A DNA stretch of 64,000 nucleotides from UBA935 sp031556725. GTDB taxonomy: Bacteria > Bacillota > Clostridia > Lachnospirales > Lachnospiraceae. Both the position numbers and the translations under genes were made by a program. Location of the stretch: assembly GCA_031556725.1 (NCBI GenBank), contig JAVBSL010000010.1, positions 186,001-250,000 of the forward strand, read 5' to 3'. Positions 62,070 through 64,000 of this stretch are shown here, piece after piece (within the stretch, counting starts at the first letter, position 1; the number at the start of each line of letters is the position of its first letter). Below the pieces are notes generated by a model. The model saw nothing but the letters and a program-made list of their open reading frames with translations. It made no database searches and had not been told where the DNA came from.

Positions 62070-63725
62070 GGGTAATATCATCGGGCGTCGTTTGGTTTTT
62101 TTCCATACAAAATCGCTTAACGAATCTCTGATGCTATTCTTAATTTTGCCCCAATCGGTAATCCTTTTATTTTCACAGTACTGAAGCGTATCATTTACCG
62201 CCCCCCTGGCTTCTTCCATCAGTTGATCCGATTCCCGGACATAAACGAAGCCGCGGGATACAATATCCGGTCCCGCAATCACATGATTGCCTGCGGCATC
62301 CATAGCCAGAACTACGATCAGTATTCCATCCTCGGCCAGATTCCGCCGGTCCCTTAAGACTACATTTCCAACATCACCGACACCCAGTCCATCTACAAAA
62401 ATAGTTCCAACCGGAACCCTTCCGACCACTTCCGCTTTCTCCCCGGAAAGTTCTAATACATCACCCGAATGAAGGATAAAAATATTTTCTTTATCAATGC
62501 CCAGTTGGTTCACGATCTTGGCCTGGGCCTTCAAGTGCTTGTACTCACCATGGATTGGAATGGCATACTTAGGCTGTACCAGCGAGTAAATCAGTTTTAT
62601 CTCCTCCTGGCAGGCATGTCCCGAAACATGAACGTCCTGGAATACCACATCTGCTCCTTTAAGCAGTAAATCATTGATTACATTGGTAACCGCTTTCTCG
62701 TTACCCGGAATGGGATGGGAAGAGAAGATAATCGTGTCTTTCGGACCAATGGATATTTTTCGATGGATGTCACTGGCCATCCGGCTTAGTGCTGCCATAC
62801 TCTCCCCCTGGCTGCCGGTTGTGATAATAACCGTTTTTTCGTCGGGGTAGTTTTTCAGCTGCTCCACTTCTATCAAAGTGTTCTCGGTTATCTTAAGATA
62901 GCCCAGGTTAGTGGCTGTCTCAATGACATTCACCATACTCCGGCCTTCCACCACTACTTTTCGTCCGAATTTCTCAGCGGAATTGATGATCTGCTGAACC
63001 CGGTCCACATTAGAAGCAAAAGTAGCAACGATAATTCTGGTATTTTTATGTTCTTCGAAGAGCATATCGAAAGTTTTGCCAACGGTTTTCTCCGACTGGG
63101 TGAAACCGGGACGCTCGGCATTGGTAGAGTCGCACATCAGTGCCAGAACACCTTTTTTACCCAATTCGGCAAATCTTTGCAAATCAATGGCATCACCAAA
63201 AACAGGGGTATAATCTACTTTAAAGTCCCCTGTATGGACTACGATACCGGCCGGTGTATAAATGGCCAGTGCGGCCGCATCCACGATACTGTGATTGGTT
63301 TTAATAAACTCAATCCGAAAATGATTAAAGTTAATGGATTGTCCGAATTTTACTACCTTCCGCTTGGTAGTACCCAATAATCCATGCTCCTTCAGCCGAT
63401 GTTCAATAATTCCCATGGTCAGCTTGGTGGCATAAATGGGTACATTAATGTCCTTTAGTACATAAGGCAGTGCCCCGATATGATCTTCATGTCCGTGGGT
63501 GATCATAAATCCTTTAATCTTATCAGCGTTTTCCTTCAGGTATGTGATATCGGGAATTACCAAGTCGATTCCCAGCATATCTTCTTCGGGGAATGACAAC
63601 CCGCAGTCTACCACAACAATACTGTCCTCATATTCAAAGGCAGTAATGTTCATACCAATCAGTTCGAGACCCCCTAAAGGAATAATCTTAAGCCCCGAAC
63701 CCTCTCTTTGTTCTGTTTTTTTCAA
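62052..63725 (-). CDS. rnjA: Ribonuclease J
   Basis: 557 residues. Metallo-beta-lactamase/beta-CASP fold: IVVDCGLSFPEEDMLGIDL, the zinc motif GFMITHGHEDHIGALPYVL near residue 74-92, FRIEFIKTNHSIVDAAAL, VHTGDFKVDYTP, the beta-CASP segment SQGESMAALSRMA, and HVSGHACQEEIKLI near 365. Has both 5' exonuclease and endonuclease activity in Firmicutes mRNA decay. Standard length. Its start overlaps the end of the Fur-family gene by four bases. Confidence 0.95.
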   Translation of the reverse strand: MKKTEQREGSGLKIIPLGGLELIGMNITAFEYEDSIVVVDCGLSFPEEDMLGIDLVIPDITYLKENADKIKGFMITHGHEDHIGALPYVLKDINVPIYATKLTMGIIEHRLKEHGLLGTTKRKVVKFGQSINFNHFRIEFIKTNHSIVDAAALAIYTPAGIVVHTGDFKVDYTPVFGDAIDLQRFAELGKKGVLALMCDSTNAERPGFTQSEKTVGKTFDMLFEEHKNTRIIVATFASNVDRVQQIINSAEKFGRKVVVEGRSMVNVIETATNLGYLKITENTLIEVEQLKNYPDEKTVIITTGSQGESMAALSRMASDIHRKISIGPKDTIIFSSHPIPGNEKAVTNVINDLLLKGADVVFQDVHVSGHACQEEIKLIYSLVQPKYAIPIHGEYKHLKAQAKIVNQLGIDKENIFILHSGDVLELSGEKAEVVGRVPVGTIFVDGLGVGDVGNVVLRDRRNLAEDGILIVVLAMDAAGNHVIAGPDIVSRGFVYVRESDQLMEEARGAVNDTLQYCENKRITDWGKIKNSIRDSLSDFVWKKTKRRPMILPIIMEL

Positions 63726-64000
63726 TCAGTTTTACCTCCACATTTTTCACAGTACCCGTAGAGTTTCACTTCATGATCCACTATCTTAAAATTTGTCGTT
63801 TCTTTAATCTTTTCTTCTAATTCTTCCAACAAATCATCCTGAAAGGAGGTCACTTCCCCGCATCCCAAGCATATCAGATGATGATGATGGTGCTTCGCCA
63901 TATCGCCGCCCACATCGCCGATTTCATAACGAACATAACCGTCATCCAAATTAATACGATCAATCAAATGTAACTCTAAAAGCAACTGTATTGTTCTATA
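63722..64000 (-). CDS. Fur-family metal-dependent regulator, N-terminus cut by the window edge
   Basis: The frame is open to the right edge; the visible 92 residues begin YRTIQLLLELHLIDRI, the end of the winged-helix recognition helix and wing of Fur-family repressors, then KHHHHHLICLGCGEVTSF with the metal-binding His cluster and the first CxxC, and CEKCGG near the C-terminus for the structural zinc site. It could be Fur, PerR or Zur; no discriminating residue is decisive. It is coupled to rnjA by a four-base overlap, an arrangement seen in clostridia. Confidence 0.9.
   Translation of the reverse strand, partial: YRTIQLLLELHLIDRINLDDGYVRYEIGDVGGDMAKHHHHHLICLGCGEVTSFQDDLLEELEEKIKETTNFKIVDHEVKLYGYCEKCGGKTD

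Overview
The window looks like a chromosomal segment of a motile, endospore-lineage anaerobic Firmicute, most likely Lachnospiraceae (inference). The basis is strong AGGAGG-type ribosome binding sites, a Spo0A-type DNA-binding domain, CdaA/CdaR/GlmM, FtsEX with a PcsB/CwlO-like partner, GlnN-type glutamine synthetase, YlbF, RNase J, and a Bacillus-like mbl-flhO-flhP order. Almost every gene is on the minus strand.

Region 1 (1-7930) is the right-hand part of a pseudaminic-acid and flagellar/surface glycosylation locus. It holds pseF (cut by the left edge), an ATP-grasp enzyme, a GT2 glycosyltransferase and pseC. Then come an unknown 191-residue protein, an orphan LytTR response regulator, an unknown coiled-coil protein, and pseB. 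pseB and pseC each have a good sigma-A promoter, so the block is several transcripts.

Region 2 (7934-28230) is a surface polysaccharide locus. In transcription order: gmd, a polytopic membrane protein, fcl and manC (the GDP-L-fucose pathway), then a stand-alone Spo0A C-terminal-domain protein. After about 750 bp without genes come two GT2s, a WbaP-type priming glycosylphosphotransferase, a Wzz-like protein with a degenerate BY-kinase domain, another GT, an EpsG-like polymerase, GT2, two GT4, GT2 and a GT39-like membrane transferase. A divergent AraC-type regulator sits at the gmd end, followed by a DUF212 membrane protein and an rfbD-like reductase.

Region 3 (28400-40000) is housekeeping: a DUF3048 lipoprotein, leuA, an HPr-like protein, the glmM-cdaR-cdaA cell-wall/c-di-AMP module with two unknown membrane proteins, a YvyF-like flagellar protein, comF and recD2.

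Region 4 (40100-53610) holds mbl-flhO-flhP-rod-binding protein, uvrB-uvrA, and a pucR-like/ftsE/ftsX/M23 hydrolase/S41 protease operon.

Region 5 (53820-64000) holds yjfB, a CPBP protease, cvfB, an acyl-ACP thioesterase, tRNA-Gln(CTG), glnN, a trhP/trmR tRNA-modification pair with a short MltG-like protein, ylbF, rnjA and a Fur-family regulator cut by the right edge.

The most unusual signal is a family of three ~300-bp elements at 20001-20290 (+), 20326-20630 (-) and 56719-57046 (+). Each is a long hairpin whose arms (43 to 67 nt of near-perfect self-complementarity) differ strongly from copy to copy. All three share a conserved ~95-nt core carrying its own small hairpin. Two copies lie head to head between the solitary Spo0A-C regulator and the polysaccharide operon. 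The third lies between glnN and tRNA-Gln, followed by an isolated inverted copy of the element's right end. I do not recognise this family.
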